From positions 186,001-250,000 of the forward strand of contig NZ_JAPEPC010000003.1 of NCBI RefSeq assembly GCF_026340465.1: DNA of 64,000 nt, written 5' to 3'. Source of the DNA: Streptomyces sp. NBC_01306. Lineage in GTDB: Bacteria; Actinomycetota; Actinomycetes; Streptomycetales; Streptomycetaceae. The translations under genes and the position numbers were made by a program. The notes below the pieces were generated by a model, which was not told the origin of the DNA, did not search any database, and saw nothing but the letters and a program-made list of their open reading frames with translations. Positions within the stretch are counted from its first letter, which is position 1. Every line of letters starts with the position of its first letter. Positions 55,147 to 63,978 of this stretch are shown here, one piece after another.

Positions 55147-56802
55147 ATGCCGATGACGGACGGCGAACCCACCGACGCAACCTCGGTATCGGGCACTTCC
55201 GTGAGCAGCGATCGCGCGTCGTCGCGGACGGTGGCAGGACGGTGGCCCGGCGCCGAGCCACCGCAGGGACTGCTCGATCTGGTGGATCAGGCGGTGGTGA
55301 TGTGCGACGAGGACGGCGTCGTACGCGGGTTCAACGGTCCCGCAGCAGAGTTGTTCCCGCGGCTGGGGACGGGGCAGGAGCTGGTCGGGCCGATGGCGAC
55401 GGCCACCGCCCGGCTGGCGGAGCGGTTCGAGTGCGATGTCGCCGGGCGCGCGCTTTCTGGTTACCGACGGCCGTGGAACGGCGGTGTGGTCTGGCTGGTA
55501 CGCGATGTCAGCGGTGCCCGGGACCGCGAGCGGGACCTGCTGGCGGCGCGGGAACGCTCTTCGTTTCTCCACGAGACAGCCGTTCGGCTGGGAGGCTCAC
55601 TGCATCATGGCCGCACGGTACGCGCCCTGGTTCAGGCCGCCCTGCCGGTGCTGGCAGACACCGCAATCGCTGTCCTTCCGGTACTCGGGCGGCGGTCCAC
55701 CTGGTACCTGGCAGGGCCGGGCGGGACCGTCAGATCGGGGGACATGCTGGCGGAGACGCTGCTGCGGGTGTCACGGGTCGCGCACGCACTGACCGGGCTC
55801 CAGCGCCGGGCGGTTGTCTGCCGTCGGGACGAGCTGGGCGAGGTGGGCGCCCTTATGCTGCAAGGCCAGGACGCAGTCGGCGAGGCGCTGGTGATCCCGC
55901 TCTCCGGCAACGGGGTTTCGGCAGGTGCACTCGTTCTGGTGCGGGGACCTGAGCGGCCGCGCTTCGGCGAACAGGACATCGAGCTCGCCGAACAGTTCGC
56001 AGCACGGGCCGGCCTTGCGCTCGCCACTGCCTCTCTCTACTCGCAGCAGACACGCATCACCGCCGTGATGCAGGCCGATCTGGCCCCTCGTGCGCTGCCC
56101 GATGTCGATGGCATCGCACTCGGCGCGGCCTACCGGCCGGCTGCGGAGGCGCTGCTCATCAGCGGGGACTTCTATCACGTCGCCCCCGAGGACGGCGGAG
56201 GCGTCAAGTTCTTCTTCGGCGACGTGCGCGGCAAGGGCGCTGAGGCCGCGTTGCTCGCAGGCCAGGTACGGCAGAGCCTGCGGACGCTGGCGCTGGTGGA
56301 ACGTGATCCGCTCGGTACCCTGCGTCTGCTCAACCGGGCTCTGCTCGACGCTGGAAGCCGTTTCACCACACTGGTGATGGGTTCCGCCCACCGGGCCCCG
56401 AACGGCGGGCTTACTGTGACGACGGCCGGTGGTGGCCACCTTCCGCCGCTGGTGCTGCGCCGGGACGGCCGGGTGGAGGCGATGGCGGTCGGTGGCACTC
56501 TGCTCGGCATCCTGCCCGACGCGGAATTCGCACTGACGCAATCCCGTCTGGAGCCCGGTGAACTGATGCTGCTCTACAGCGACGGGGTGACCGAGGCGCG
56601 CGGCGGCCCGACCGGGGACGCACTGTTCGGCGATGAGCGGCTCATCCGCGATCTCGCCGGCTGCCTGGGGATGCAGGCAGGAGCCGTCACCGAACGCGTG
56701 GAGCTTCTCACCACACGGTGGCTGGCCGGGCGCCCCCACGACGACATCGCCGTACTGGCGATCCAGGCCCCGCACGGCCGGGAAGGAGAGGGCCTCCGAT
56801 GA
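55147..56802 (+). CDS. SpoIIE-type PP2C phosphatase with PAS and GAF domains
   Basis: 551 residues from ATG 55147. PAS-like region about 30-115 (LLDLVDQAVVMCDEDGVVRG). GAF about 125-300 (TVRALVQAALPVLADTAIAV, QDIELAEQFAARAGLALATA). PP2C/SpoIIE about 310-545: metal motifs FFFGDVRGKGAEAALLAG, TTAGGGHLPPLVL, MLLYSDGVTEARGG, RPHDDIAVLA. Family members dephosphorylate anti-sigma-factor antagonists in partner switching. The open frame extends to 54796, but the extra 117 codons lack homology. Its stop overlaps the B12-protein start (ATGA), so the two are translationally coupled. Confidence 0.9.
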   Translation: MPMTDGEPTDATSVSGTSVSSDRASSRTVAGRWPGAEPPQGLLDLVDQAVVMCDEDGVVRGFNGPAAELFPRLGTGQELVGPMATATARLAERFECDVAGRALSGYRRPWNGGVVWLVRDVSGARDRERDLLAARERSSFLHETAVRLGGSLHHGRTVRALVQAALPVLADTAIAVLPVLGRRSTWYLAGPGGTVRSGDMLAETLLRVSRVAHALTGLQRRAVVCRRDELGEVGALMLQGQDAVGEALVIPLSGNGVSAGALVLVRGPERPRFGEQDIELAEQFAARAGLALATASLYSQQTRITAVMQADLAPRALPDVDGIALGAAYRPAAEALLISGDFYHVAPEDGGGVKFFFGDVRGKGAEAALLAGQVRQSLRTLALVERDPLGTLRLLNRALLDAGSRFTTLVMGSAHRAPNGGLTVTTAGGGHLPPLVLRRDGRVEAMAVGGTLLGILPDAEFALTQSRLEPGELMLLYSDGVTEARGGPTGDALFGDERLIRDLAGCLGMQAGAVTERVELLTTRWLAGRPHDDIAVLAIQAPHGREGEGLR

Positions 56803-57854
56803 CGGATGCCGTAACGGGGATCACCGACGAGGTACGGGCCGCCTTCGACCACCATCTGACCGAAGCGGACGACGAGGCCGCCGTCGCACTGACCGTCCGC
56901 CTCGTGGAGGAAGGCCTCAGTGAGGAGGAGGTACTGCTCGATCTGGTGGCCCCCGCCCAGATCGCGGTGGGCTCCCGGTGGGCGGCCGGCGAGTGGACCG
57001 TGGCCCAGGAACACGCCGCCACCCACGTCAGCCAGCAGGTGGTCACCGCCATCGCCACGGTCCGCCCTCCGGACGGCAACGCCCCCACGGGTGACATCGC
57101 CGTCGCCTGCAGCGACGGCGAGTGGCACACCCTCGCTCCGCGCATCCTTTCCGAGGTCCTGCGGTTGCGCGGCTTCCAGGTGCGCTTCCTCGGCGGTCAT
57201 GTGCCTCCCGCCCGGCTGATCTCCGATCTGCACTCGAACGGACCGGACGTGGTGGCCCTCTCCTGCACCCTGCCGGTCCGCCTGCCGCTCGCGGACCGTC
57301 TCTTCGAGGTGTGCAGGACGGCAGGTGTACCCGTTCTGGCCGGCGGGCCCGGCTTCGGTCCTGCCGGTATGTGGGCCCGCACCCTGGGTGCGGACCTATA
57401 CGCCCCCGACGCCCGGAGCGCAGCGGAGCTGCTGCGCACCGGGTGGCCACCTCGGCGGACGGGCAGGCCCTCGGTGGACGACCGGTCCGCCGAGACCTAC
57501 GCGTGGCTCGTCCAGCAGCGCCCGGCACTGCTGCGGGGCCTGCTGGAGCGTCTGCCCCACGGACCCGCCCTCGCGGCCGACCCGGCGGATCCGCAGCTCG
57601 ATGCCACTGTCGAGCAGCTGGGGTACCTGACGGATTCACTCGCTGCCGGGGTCTTCGTCGATGATCCGCGGATCTTCACCGACTGTCTCGGTTTCATCCG
57701 CGGTTACTGCTCGGCACGTTGCTCGTCGCCCGATCATCTAGACACGGTGGTGGCTGCCTATGCTTCCCTGCTGCACGACTCGCCCCGGACGCTCGCGCAC
57801 GTCGTCGCCGGCCAGAAGTGGCTGGCCGGCCCGCCCGGCGACGGCTCGGGCTGA
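56799..57854 (+). CDS. Cobalamin-binding protein with CarH-type light-sensor motif
   Basis: 351 residues. Four-helix-bundle B12 cap about 20-90, holding W61-x9-E71-H72 (RWAAGEWTVAQEHAATH), the Wx9EH motif of adenosylcobalamin photoreceptors of the CarH/LitR group. Rossmann B12 domain about 98-225 with E108-x-H110 (CSDGEWHTLAPRILSEVLRL), corresponding to ExHxxG with G replaced by Ala; His110 is the expected lower ligand. There is no MerR DNA-binding domain. A helical C-terminal region (240-351, HDSPRTLAHVVAGQKWLAG) is of unknown role. CarH His132 is not conserved (Ala62). Coupled to the SpoIIE phosphatase. Confidence 0.88.
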   Translation: MTDAVTGITDEVRAAFDHHLTEADDEAAVALTVRLVEEGLSEEEVLLDLVAPAQIAVGSRWAAGEWTVAQEHAATHVSQQVVTAIATVRPPDGNAPTGDIAVACSDGEWHTLAPRILSEVLRLRGFQVRFLGGHVPPARLISDLHSNGPDVVALSCTLPVRLPLADRLFEVCRTAGVPVLAGGPGFGPAGMWARTLGADLYAPDARSAAELLRTGWPPRRTGRPSVDDRSAETYAWLVQQRPALLRGLLERLPHGPALAADPADPQLDATVEQLGYLTDSLAAGVFVDDPRIFTDCLGFIRGYCSARCSSPDHLDTVVAAYASLLHDSPRTLAHVVAGQKWLAGPPGDGSG

Positions 57855-57858
57855 GGTC

Positions 57859-57990
57859 TCAGGATCCCGCGCCGTCCAGCTCGGCCAGAGTGTCCCGCGT
57901 CGAGCACCAGCCGGCCGCCGCCACGTTCTCCTCGATGTGTGCCACCGACGAGGCACCCGGGATGGCCGGCAGCGCCGGTGACAGGGCCAG
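57859..57990 (-). pseudogene. C-terminal fragment of an aldo/keto reductase
   Basis: LLALSPALPAIPGASSVAHI, EENVAAAGWCSTRDTLAELD, GAGS, stop. This is the NADPH-binding end of an AKR. Nothing recognisable of the same protein lies upstream. Confidence 0.55.
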
Positions 57991-58327
57991 CAGCCAGGCC
58001 CTCCTCGGACTCGCCGCTGAATGTCCGTCCACCACGGTCGTCTACGAGCCCGCCGTGAGACGCCACTGGGTGCCCAGGGAACCCGCCAAGTGGCTGCCCG
58101 CGCGCGCAGGGCTGCGAGGAAGCCGAGCTCCGTCTCGGTGAACTCGAAAGGGTCGTCGTCGCACTCCTGGAGGGTTTCGTGATCGAACCAGGTGTTGTCA
58201 TGCATGGCGCGAGTCTAGAAGGCCCTGTGACACCGACAGAGCTGTCAGTGTGCCTTGATGTGAGGGCCGACCGGCTGGCACGGGTCGCCGGATTCCGTGA
58301 TCCGGGCTTTCGCGGAGTGCGGCGACC
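57991..58327. other. Debris region
   Basis: A minus-strand frame from 58205 starts MHDNTWFDHETLQECDDDPF and EFTETELGFLAALRARAATW, then loses sense. It could be the beginning of a small gene cut by the AKR fragment. Nothing else is supported. Confidence 0.3.
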
Positions 58328-58470
58328 TCACTGCTGGGTGCGCCGCTCAGGGGGGATGGAGGTGAACACGGCGACCTTGGCGCGCAGGGCCCAGGGGTCG
58401 AACGGCTTGCTGATGTAGTCGACGGCGCCGGCTGCGTACCCGCGGGCGGAGTGTTCGGAGTCCACGCCCA
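58328..58470 (-). pseudogene. C-terminal fragment of a response-regulator receiver domain
   Basis: The frame contains SARGYAAGAVDYISKPFDPW, ALRAKVAVFTSIPPE, i.e. the conserved Lys-Pro loop and last helix of a REC domain as found in Streptomyces hybrid regulators. The phospho-acceptor Asp half is missing. Confidence 0.6.
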
Positions 58471-58589
58471 TCGCGGTCGAGGCTGCGGGCCTGAATCTGC
58501 TCATGTGCTGCCCGCGCTGAAAGGCTGACGGAGGGGCTGGTCTGATCAGTAGCCTGGGCTGCTCAGCAGCCGTACGGGAGGGGTATTTC

Positions 58590-58886
58590 GTGGAGGACTT
58601 CTTCGAAGAGGTCGAATCGCGGAAGCAGGCGTGGCCGGCGGGGCGCGCTGATCTGCACTGGCACATCCTTTTCGACCCGGCTGTCCTTCAGGAGCAGTTG
58701 GCCGGGCCGTACCGGGAGATCACCCACCGGCCCGGTCTTGCACCGGTGGAGGTCCGGTGGATGCACACCACCCTAGTGTTCGTTCCCGCGGGGGCCGACC
58801 GGTCTGGGTGCCTCGGCGGTCCGCATCCTTCGCCGCCCGGCCGTCACCACGGTGCACCGCCCGGACGCCGGGCCTGCGGGCGGTGA
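58590..58886 (+). pseudogene. 2-prime-5-prime RNA ligase family protein, truncated
   Basis: Residues 1-62 (VESRKQAWPAGRADLHWHIL, PYREITHRPGLAPVEVRWMH, TTLVF) match the N-terminus with the first HxT motif (HTT) of this two-histidine phosphoesterase family. After about 58785 the sense is lost and the frame ends at 58886. The second HxT motif is missing. Confidence 0.6.
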
Positions 58887-59127
58887 ACACATCCCGTTCC
58901 ATTTTGGGTTCAGGAACGGTTCCTCGGCCTGCGGTCCGAGCCATGCTTCGCCTCCGTTCGCCGCGCCGTGGAGACCTGACCGTGGAGGGGTAGGCGGGCA
59001 CAGCACCCCCGGCGTGGGACTGTCACGGCGACTGTGACTGAGCTGGCTACTTGACCATGGTGGCCAAGTAGCGCATCGCCCCCGAGACACGGGAATGCAG
59101 CTGGCCGACGTGGCGCCTACCCGGGGC

Positions 59128-59715
59128 TCACCCACGAGCCAGAGTACGGATGTGGTGGTCGACGATGGCGGTCATCTCAGCAGGCGTCATGGGCTCGAAC
59201 AGGGCCTGCAGGGCGACTCCGTCGATGAGGCCGGTCAGGATGTTGGCCTCGGCGGCGACGTCGATGTCCGCGCGGACGCTCCCGTCGGTGATGCCCTCGG
59301 TGAGCAGGTCGCGCCAGCGCCGGCGGACGCGGGTGTAGTACTCGCAGTGGGCCGTGGCCATGTTCTGGTCGTTGACGGCCCGGGCGGCGAAGGCGAGCCA
59401 GACCAGGACGTCCTGTCGGCGTTCCTCATCCAAAGGCAGGACCGCCGCCGCGGTGGTGGACAGTGCCTGGAGTGCGGTGGAGGTCCGTGATGTGCGGGCC
59501 ATGCGCTCGTCGGTACGCTGCCAGGTGAGGTCCATCGCGAAGAGGATCAACTCGTCCTTGTTGGCGAAGTAGTGGTGGACCGCCCCCGTGGAGTGGCCGG
59601 CCTCGCCCGCGATCATGCGGATCGTCGCGCCTTCGAGGCCGACCTTGGCGATGACCCGCCAGGTCGCCTCGGCCACCTGCTCGCGGCGTTCGTCGTGGTT
59701 GATGATCTTCGGCAT
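59128..59715 (-). CDS. TetR-family transcriptional regulator
   Basis: 195 residues. HTH: EQVAEATWRVIAKVGLEGAT, IRMIAGEAGHSTGAVHHYFA. Ligand domain with VWLAFAARAVNDQNMATAHC and the BetI-like end AEANILTGLIDGVALQALFE. ATG 59715 chosen by homology; the frame above it is antisense to the operon. Divergent from the deaminase-like / permease / cupin operon at 59941, with a large dyad between. Confidence 0.92.
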   Translation of the reverse strand: MPKIINHDERREQVAEATWRVIAKVGLEGATIRMIAGEAGHSTGAVHHYFANKDELILFAMDLTWQRTDERMARTSRTSTALQALSTTAAAVLPLDEERRQDVLVWLAFAARAVNDQNMATAHCEYYTRVRRRWRDLLTEGITDGSVRADIDVAAEANILTGLIDGVALQALFEPMTPAEMTAIVDHHIRTLARG

Positions 59716-59871
59716 GTTGCGGACTGTCCCCCGTACTCGTGAATGCCCTGATGGGCCGCCTGGGTCAGGTACACGATGCCAGGCGCGGTGCCCCCCGCCC
59801 AAGTGAACGGGAACTTGCAGTCCGGGGAGGAACCGGCGACCGGAAACCCTTGACGGGCTCCTCCACGGACT

Positions 59872-59900
59872 GTTTTTATACCAGACGTTCAATATAAAAC
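59872..59900. promoter_or_regulatory. Probable TetR operator
   Basis: GTTTTTATA (59872-59880) is inverted at TATAAAAC (59893-59900) with CCAGACGTTCAA between. This AT-rich dyad in otherwise GC-rich DNA sits 40 bases before the operon start and overlaps the expected promoter. Confidence 0.55.
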
Positions 59901-59940
59901 ACTTGCGGTCGCACCACTCGGCCCCGATGAAGGGGACCCC

Positions 59941-61041
59941 ATGTCCCGACTGGCCCACCTCACCCCCGAAGAGAGCGACGAGTTCACCCGTCGCCTGTCC
60001 AAAGTCGAGCTCCACTGCCACCTCGCCGGAATGCTGCGCCCCGGCACGCTGATCGAGCTGGCCGCCAAGTACGGCATCCCGCTGCCCGACACCACCCCCG
60101 AGGGGGTCTACGACCCCTGTCACCAGCCGCACGCGGTGGCCTCGCTGAACCTTCTTGACGCGGTCATCTCCTGTATCAAGGACCGGGACGACTTCGCCCG
60201 TGTCGCTCACGAGGCCCTGGTGGACAGCTCACGGGCCTCCAACCTCAAGTACATGGAGATCTTCTTCAACCCCGCGCAGCACGCGGCCTTCTGGACCACC
60301 CCCTACGCAGACATGGCGGACGGACTGATCGAGGGGATGCGCGAGGCGGAACGCGAGACCGGCGTCAAGGGCCGCTTCATCGCCTCCATCAACCGCGAGC
60401 AGTCACCCGCGGTGGCCACCCAGCTCGTCCGCGACGTGATCGACAACCCACGCGACGAGATCGTCGGCATCGGCATGGACGCCAACGAAGCACTCGGGCC
60501 GCCCGAGGCATTCCAGGAGGCATACGAACTCGCGGGCCGGCACAGACTGCGGCGCACCGCGCACGCGGGCGAGTGGGCCTTCCCCCGCAACGTCGCCACC
60601 AGCATCGAGACCCTGGGTTGCGACCGCATCGACCACGGTTACTTCATCGCCGCCGAGCCTGCCCTGCTGCAGCGCGCCAAGGACAGCGGACTGCACTTCA
60701 CCTGCTGCTGGTCCACCAGCCTCTACCACGGCTGGCCCGCCGGACCCCAGAACCCGATCGTCGAGATGTGGCGCCAGGGCCTCAGCATCTCCCTCAACAG
60801 CGACGACCCCCAACTGGACGGATCCTCGGTGAACCGGGACTACGTCGCCTTCCGGCACGCGGCCGGAGCGGACACCGAACAGATGAAGCGACTGGCTCTG
60901 GACCCCATCGACCACCTCTGGGCCGATGAGGGCGAACGGCGAGACCTGCGACGGCAGTTCAACACCGAGATCCAGGCCCTGGAATCCGAGTTCGCCACGC
61001 CCGGGGCAGCGCTGACCGCCCCGCAAGGAGCGCACAGGTGA
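59941..61041 (+). CDS. Adenosine-deaminase-like amidohydrolase
   Basis: 366 residues. Metal and catalytic motifs of the adenosyl/AMP deaminase family: KVELHCHLAGMLRPGTL (HxH), HAGEW with His-Ala-Gly-Glu, GCDRIDHG, SLNSDDPQLDG. Family enzymes hydrolyse an amino group from purine-like nucleosides or related compounds. The usual GS after the second His (HLxGS) is GM here, so the substrate may not be adenosine. First gene of a three- or four-gene operon. Confidence 0.9.
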   Translation: MSRLAHLTPEESDEFTRRLSKVELHCHLAGMLRPGTLIELAAKYGIPLPDTTPEGVYDPCHQPHAVASLNLLDAVISCIKDRDDFARVAHEALVDSSRASNLKYMEIFFNPAQHAAFWTTPYADMADGLIEGMREAERETGVKGRFIASINREQSPAVATQLVRDVIDNPRDEIVGIGMDANEALGPPEAFQEAYELAGRHRLRRTAHAGEWAFPRNVATSIETLGCDRIDHGYFIAAEPALLQRAKDSGLHFTCCWSTSLYHGWPAGPQNPIVEMWRQGLSISLNSDDPQLDGSSVNRDYVAFRHAAGADTEQMKRLALDPIDHLWADEGERRDLRRQFNTEIQALESEFATPGAALTAPQGAHR

Positions 61042-62474
61042 CAGCATCCACCGGCACCGGCATCGCCGCAGAAACCAGCTCCGGCCAGGGCCTGCGTGCC
61101 AACGCGATCTCGACCAGGGACCTGGTCTTCTTCGTCGTCGCAGCAGCCGCACCCCTGACCGTGCTCGCCGGTTTCCTGCCCATGGTCTTCCTCCTGAGCG
61201 GGAACATCGCCCCGGTCGGCTACCTGATCGCCGGCATCGTCTACGCCCTGTTCGCCGTCGGATTCACCGCGATGAGCCGCCACGTCCAGGACGCCGGAGC
61301 CTTCTACGCCTACATCCGGCTGGGCCTGGGCGAGATCATCGGCTCCGGCGCCGCCCTGGTCGCCTACGTCGGCTACACCCTGGGGCAGATCGGCTTCTGC
61401 GCCGCAGCGGGCCTCTTCGCCTCCAACGCCCTGGACACCTTCCTCGGCCTCCACGTCCCCTGGGGCGTCAGCGCAGTGGTCCTGGGCATCACAGTCGGCG
61501 TGCTGTCCTACTGCAAGGTCGACATCGGCGCACGCGTCCTGGCAGTGCTCCTGCTGGCCGAGGTCGGGATCCTGTTCGTACTGGCCGTCGCGATCATCGC
61601 CACCGGCGCGCCCGAAGGCTACTCCCTGACCTCGTTCAACCCCACCCACTGGCACATGTCCGCGCTCGGACCACTTCTCGTACTCACCTTCATCGTCTAC
61701 ATCGGGTTCGAGCAGACCGCGATCTACAGCGAGGAAGCCAGGGACGCGCGCCGCACCGTACCCCGCGCCACCTACATCGCGGTCGGCCTGCTGACCGTCG
61801 TCTACGCCTTCATGTCCTGGATCATCCTCATGGGCATCGGCCCCACCCGCCTGGCATCCGCCGTCAGCAGCGACCCCACCAACGTGATCTTCAACATCAA
61901 CCGCGACTTCGTGGGCAGCCGCAGCACCGACGTCATGCAGATCCTCGTGGTCACCAGCTTCTTCGCCGGAGTCCTCGCCCTGCAGAACGCCGGCACCCGC
62001 TACCTCTACACCATGGCCCGAGAGGGCCTCGTCCCGCAGAAGTTCACCCGCACCTCACCCACCTCGGGCAGCCCCACCACCGCCGCCATCGCCCAAGCCG
62101 CGATCTCCGTGATCGCCATCGCCGTCTTCGCCCAGCTGCGGTTCGACCCCTACACGCAGGTCGTCATCTGGACCAACACACCCACCCTGCTCGCCGTCCT
62201 GCTCCTGCAGATCGGCACCTCAGTGGCCGCCGTCCTCTTCTTCCGCAAGCACGTCACCGGCGAGAGCCTGTGGCACCGCTGGATCGCCCCCGCCCTGTCC
62301 GCCCTGCTGCTCAGCGGGGTCCTGGTCCTGGTCACCGTCCGGCTCGACCTGCTCACCGGACTGGGCATCGCCGGCAACACCCTCATCTGCATCCCCCTGA
62401 TCCTCGCGTTCATCTTCGGCGCGGCCCGAGGACGACACGTACGCCGACTGCGCCGCTCAGGAGAACCGAGTTGA
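61038..62474 (+). CDS. APC-superfamily amino-acid/purine-type permease
   Basis: 478 residues with about 12 hydrophobic segments. Start LRANAISTRDLVFFVVAAAA and helix-1 break PLTVLAGFLPMVFLLSG, then DAGAFYAYIRLGLGEIIGSG, IVYIGFEQTAIYSEEARDAR. The pattern fits amino-acid or nucleobase permeases of the APC family. GTG 61038 overlaps the deaminase stop (GTGA), so expression is coupled. Likely imports the substrate of the deaminase. Confidence 0.9.
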   Translation: MTASTGTGIAAETSSGQGLRANAISTRDLVFFVVAAAAPLTVLAGFLPMVFLLSGNIAPVGYLIAGIVYALFAVGFTAMSRHVQDAGAFYAYIRLGLGEIIGSGAALVAYVGYTLGQIGFCAAAGLFASNALDTFLGLHVPWGVSAVVLGITVGVLSYCKVDIGARVLAVLLLAEVGILFVLAVAIIATGAPEGYSLTSFNPTHWHMSALGPLLVLTFIVYIGFEQTAIYSEEARDARRTVPRATYIAVGLLTVVYAFMSWIILMGIGPTRLASAVSSDPTNVIFNINRDFVGSRSTDVMQILVVTSFFAGVLALQNAGTRYLYTMAREGLVPQKFTRTSPTSGSPTTAAIAQAAISVIAIAVFAQLRFDPYTQVVIWTNTPTLLAVLLLQIGTSVAAVLFFRKHVTGESLWHRWIAPALSALLLSGVLVLVTVRLDLLTGLGIAGNTLICIPLILAFIFGAARGRHVRRLRRSGEPS

Positions 62475-62914
62475 ACACCAACATGAACACAGCCATGGAC
62501 ACGAACGTGAACGCCGCGGACATCCGCGAGATCACCGTCGGCGCAGGCGAGGAGGTCCGCCCGCAGTGGCCCGCCGGCGACGCCAGCGAGAACTGGTCCG
62601 AGACCGAGTGGCGCGTCTTCGGCGACGAGGCCCAGGGCCGGTTCTTCGGAGGCGCCTGGCAGGGCGCCCCCGGAACCCTGCGCCTGGACTACCCCTACGA
62701 CGAGGTGTGCGTCATGCTCACCGGCCGCATCGCCCTGGTCGACAACGCAGGCGGGCGCCGCGAATTCGGCGCCGGACAGGCATTCTTCGTACCCCGCGGA
62801 TTCAGCGGCACCTGGATCACGATCGAAGAGTCACAGAAGGTCTTCATCGCCCTCGGCCCCTTCTCCAACACCAACACCGCACAGAACCCCACCGGGAAAG
62901 ACCCCCAGCCATGA
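62471..62914 (+). CDS. Cupin-domain protein
   Basis: About 147 residues. Single cupin: FFGGAWQGAPGTLRLDYPYD, EVCVMLTGRIALVDNAGGRR, EFGAGQAFFVPRGFSGTWIT. Glu and other ligands suggest a cupin_3-type (ureidoglycine/ethanolamine utilisation-like) protein rather than a His-rich dioxygenase. TTG 62471 overlaps the permease stop (TTGA) in the same way as the preceding junction; ATG 62483 is the alternative. Third gene of the operon. Confidence 0.82.
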   Translation: MNTNMNTAMDTNVNAADIREITVGAGEEVRPQWPAGDASENWSETEWRVFGDEAQGRFFGGAWQGAPGTLRLDYPYDEVCVMLTGRIALVDNAGGRREFGAGQAFFVPRGFSGTWITIEESQKVFIALGPFSNTNTAQNPTGKDPQP

Positions 62915-63057
62915 GCCGCACGCCCCGCGAACCGGTCGACGCAACCGTGGCCCCCGACTTCGCCGACCGGCGACCCTCGCCCGACCCGTGCGCTGCCCTG
63001 GAACGGGCCGAGCCGGACGCGCCAGCCGAACTACGAGCACGTCACCCTCCAACTTAG
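62911..63057 (+). CDS. Small ORF overlapping the cupin stop, probably a truncated gene
   Basis: ATG inside an ATGA overlap with the cupin stop, continuing the coupling pattern of the operon. 48 codons (MSRTPREPVDATVAPDFADR ...). It loses sense after about 40 codons; another frame around 63020 reads NYEHVTLQLSRHACTVAP. It is likely the start of a fourth operon gene cut off here. Confidence 0.4.
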   Translation: MSRTPREPVDATVAPDFADRRPSPDPCAALERAEPDAPAELRARHPPT

Positions 63058-63221
63058 CCGCCACGCATGCACGGTCGCCCCCATCACCCGCCACACCCAA
63101 GCCCCTCGACGACAAGAAACGGGCGGCCAGGAGCACTACCGAGTCTGAGCAACCACAGTCCCTGGCCTGTTGTGTATGCCCGATTCGGTCATCTCCACCG
63201 TTCCGCAGCTACCGTGATGGC

Positions 63222-63701
63222 ATGGGTCTAGCAATGCGTGTGGTCGAAATCGAGTGCTCTGATCCTCTGGAACTGGGGAAGTTTTGGAGCGGCGTACTGC
63301 AAGCTCCGATCGGCCCTGGCACAGACGGCGTTCATATCGCGTCTCCCGGGGACGAACATCCGATGTCGCTCTACCTTGTTGAAGAGCGGGGCTCTGATCG
63401 CCCGCGAAGCCGGACGCGTCTGTGGCTGAATCCCATGCAGGGGTCGCTCGCAGACGAGGTTTCCAGGCTGACGGGCCTTGGGGCTGTTGTCATCGAAAAG
63501 CGCTGGACCATGGAGACCTTCGGGCTTGGCGTTGTCGTCATGGCCGACCCTGAAGGTAACGAATTTTGCGTTGAGTCCAGTGACCGTGAGGTTGCCGAAG
63601 CAGTGGAGAAGCTCGAAGACGATTCCGACGATGCGGATGAATCGGCGACCGAGGGGACCGGCGACCGGGTTTCAGTATCGTTCTCCGGGATTAAGCGGTA
63701 A
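63222..63701 (+). CDS. VOC family protein with acidic C-terminal tail
   Basis: 159 residues: MRVVEIECSDPLELGKFWSG, VHIASPGDEHPMSLYLVEER, TRLWLNPMQGSLADEVSRL, VVMADPEGNEFCVES. This single VOC module is followed by an acidic tail (EKLEDDSDDADESATEGT). Glyoxalase, dioxygenase or binding protein not distinguishable. Codon use is less biased than neighbours, perhaps a recent arrival. A perfect terminator follows 8 bases after the stop. Confidence 0.8.
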   Translation: MGLAMRVVEIECSDPLELGKFWSGVLQAPIGPGTDGVHIASPGDEHPMSLYLVEERGSDRPRSRTRLWLNPMQGSLADEVSRLTGLGAVVIEKRWTMETFGLGVVVMADPEGNEFCVESSDREVAEAVEKLEDDSDDADESATEGTGDRVSVSFSGIKR

Positions 63702-63708
63702 ACGAGTA

Positions 63709-63750
63709 CGCGGGTGCCGGCTCCTCTGATGAGAGGAGCCGGCACCCGCG
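63709..63750. terminator. Perfect 19-bp hairpin terminator
   Basis: CGCGGGTGCCGGCTCCTCT pairs perfectly with AGAGGAGCCGGCACCCGCG around GATG. It lies between the VOC gene and a converging frame at 63760, so it probably acts in both directions. Confidence 0.85.
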
Positions 63751-63759
63751 TTGCTGCGG

Positions 63760-63978
63760 CTAACCGCAGTACACGGTCTCCTTCTTGCTGTGCAGGATTT
63801 TCGAGGCGTGCTGGCCCTTGTACTCAACCTGAAGTATGGATTCGGTGTAGTACACGACCTTGGACACCAGGTTTGAGCACTTGTGCGTGGGTCCAAGGGT
63901 CTTCTTGCAGGCCCCCACCCGCCGTCCTTGTGGGCTATGGTGCTGACGCCCTTCATGATGCTCACTTGAAGGCGGCAC
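63760..63978 (-). pseudogene. Hypothetical (secreted-type) protein, likely frameshifted
   Basis: The C-terminal sense is clear: CKKTLGPTHKCSNLVSKVVY, YTESILQVEYKGQHASKILH, ending ETVYCG. Upstream, another frame reads MSIMKGVSTIAHKDGGWG, and the two meet at a GGGTGGGGGCC run near 63918. One base change there joins them. Four Cys suggest export. Family unknown. It starts within 50 bases of the window end. Confidence 0.45.
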
